Assembly: GCA_019414515.1 (NCBI GenBank) | Contig: DXLX01000024.1 | Coordinates: forward strand, 1 to 12,994 | Length of the DNA stretch: 12,994 nucleotides | From: Collinsella sp. | GTDB lineage: Bacteria; Actinomycetota; Coriobacteriia; Coriobacteriales; Coriobacteriaceae | Reading direction: 5' to 3' | Shown here: in pieces, positions 12,982 through 12,994 of the stretch | Position numbering within the stretch: position 1 is the first letter of the stretch | Layout of the letters: each line of letters opens with the position of its first letter | The notes under the pieces: model-generated | What the model saw: only the letters and a program-made list of their open reading frames with translations | Databases searched by the model: none | Told to the model about the DNA's origin: nothing | Made by a program: the position numbers and the translations under genes

Positions 12982-12994
12982 ATGCCCCAAGAAG
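12982..12994 (+). CDS. Possible start of a gene cut by the window edge
   Basis: ATG CCC CAA GAA at 12982, preceded by GGAAGGAAAGG about two bases upstream at its closest. An in-frame ATG at 12967 and an out-of-frame one at 12954 are alternatives. Only four to nine codons are visible, so no product can be named. The structured upstream DNA makes a transposase a reasonable guess only. Confidence 0.3.

Overview
The window looks like chromosomal DNA of a high-GC, gut-type actinobacterium of the class Coriobacteriia. Collinsella or a close relative is my best guess. This rests on codon bias, on the style of the proteins, and on a mix of actinobacterial base composition with Firmicutes-like gene order. 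The identification is inference; no 16S or other marker gene is present.

Layout: every protein gene that can be called with confidence is on the minus strand, so transcription runs from high to low coordinates. In that order they are asnB (asparagine synthetase), murE, a HAD phosphatase, murI, rph, rdgB, dtd, veg, ispE, tRNA-Pro(CGG), tatA, greA and lysS. Spacing divides them into transcription units. asnB has its own terminator (10233-10257). murE, the HAD gene, murI and rph follow one another, ending in a large hairpin (5838-5874). rdgB-dtd is a tight pair. veg-ispE is a tight pair with its own promoter. tRNA-Pro, tatA and greA each have a good hairpin/T-run terminator, and lysS has a hairpin without a strong T-run. 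Together the genes are housekeeping: cell-wall precursor synthesis (murE, murI), RNA maturation (rph), cleaning of nucleotide and aminoacyl-tRNA pools (rdgB, dtd), isoprenoid supply for wall and membrane carriers (ispE), Tat export (tatA), transcript-cleavage rescue of RNA polymerase (greA) and lysyl-tRNA charging (lysS). The murI-rph-rdgB and veg-ispE neighbourhoods recall Bacillus subtilis.

The right end is different. A tRNA-Val(TAC) gene on the plus strand (12361-12436) is followed by a terminator. A 22-nt copy of the tRNA 3' end then recurs 186 nt downstream with its own terminator. Each copy is followed by the same T-arm-like motif. Beyond that is a more AT-rich stretch without genes, and then a chain of hairpins, including a perfect 22-bp palindrome, just before a possible start codon that runs off the window. 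This looks like a tRNA-linked insertion site and the edge of accessory DNA.

The most notable items are a lysyl-tRNA synthetase carrying an extra C-terminal Trbp111/EMAP-II-like tRNA-binding domain; a 99-nt near-palindrome flanked by a 5-nt direct repeat downstream of lysS; a dyad filling the spacer of the tatA promoter; a MurE whose substrate-specificity motif is not the diaminopimelate type; and the tRNA-Val duplication. I see no complete new defence or mobile system in the window. The structured DNA at both ends is the likeliest undescribed material.
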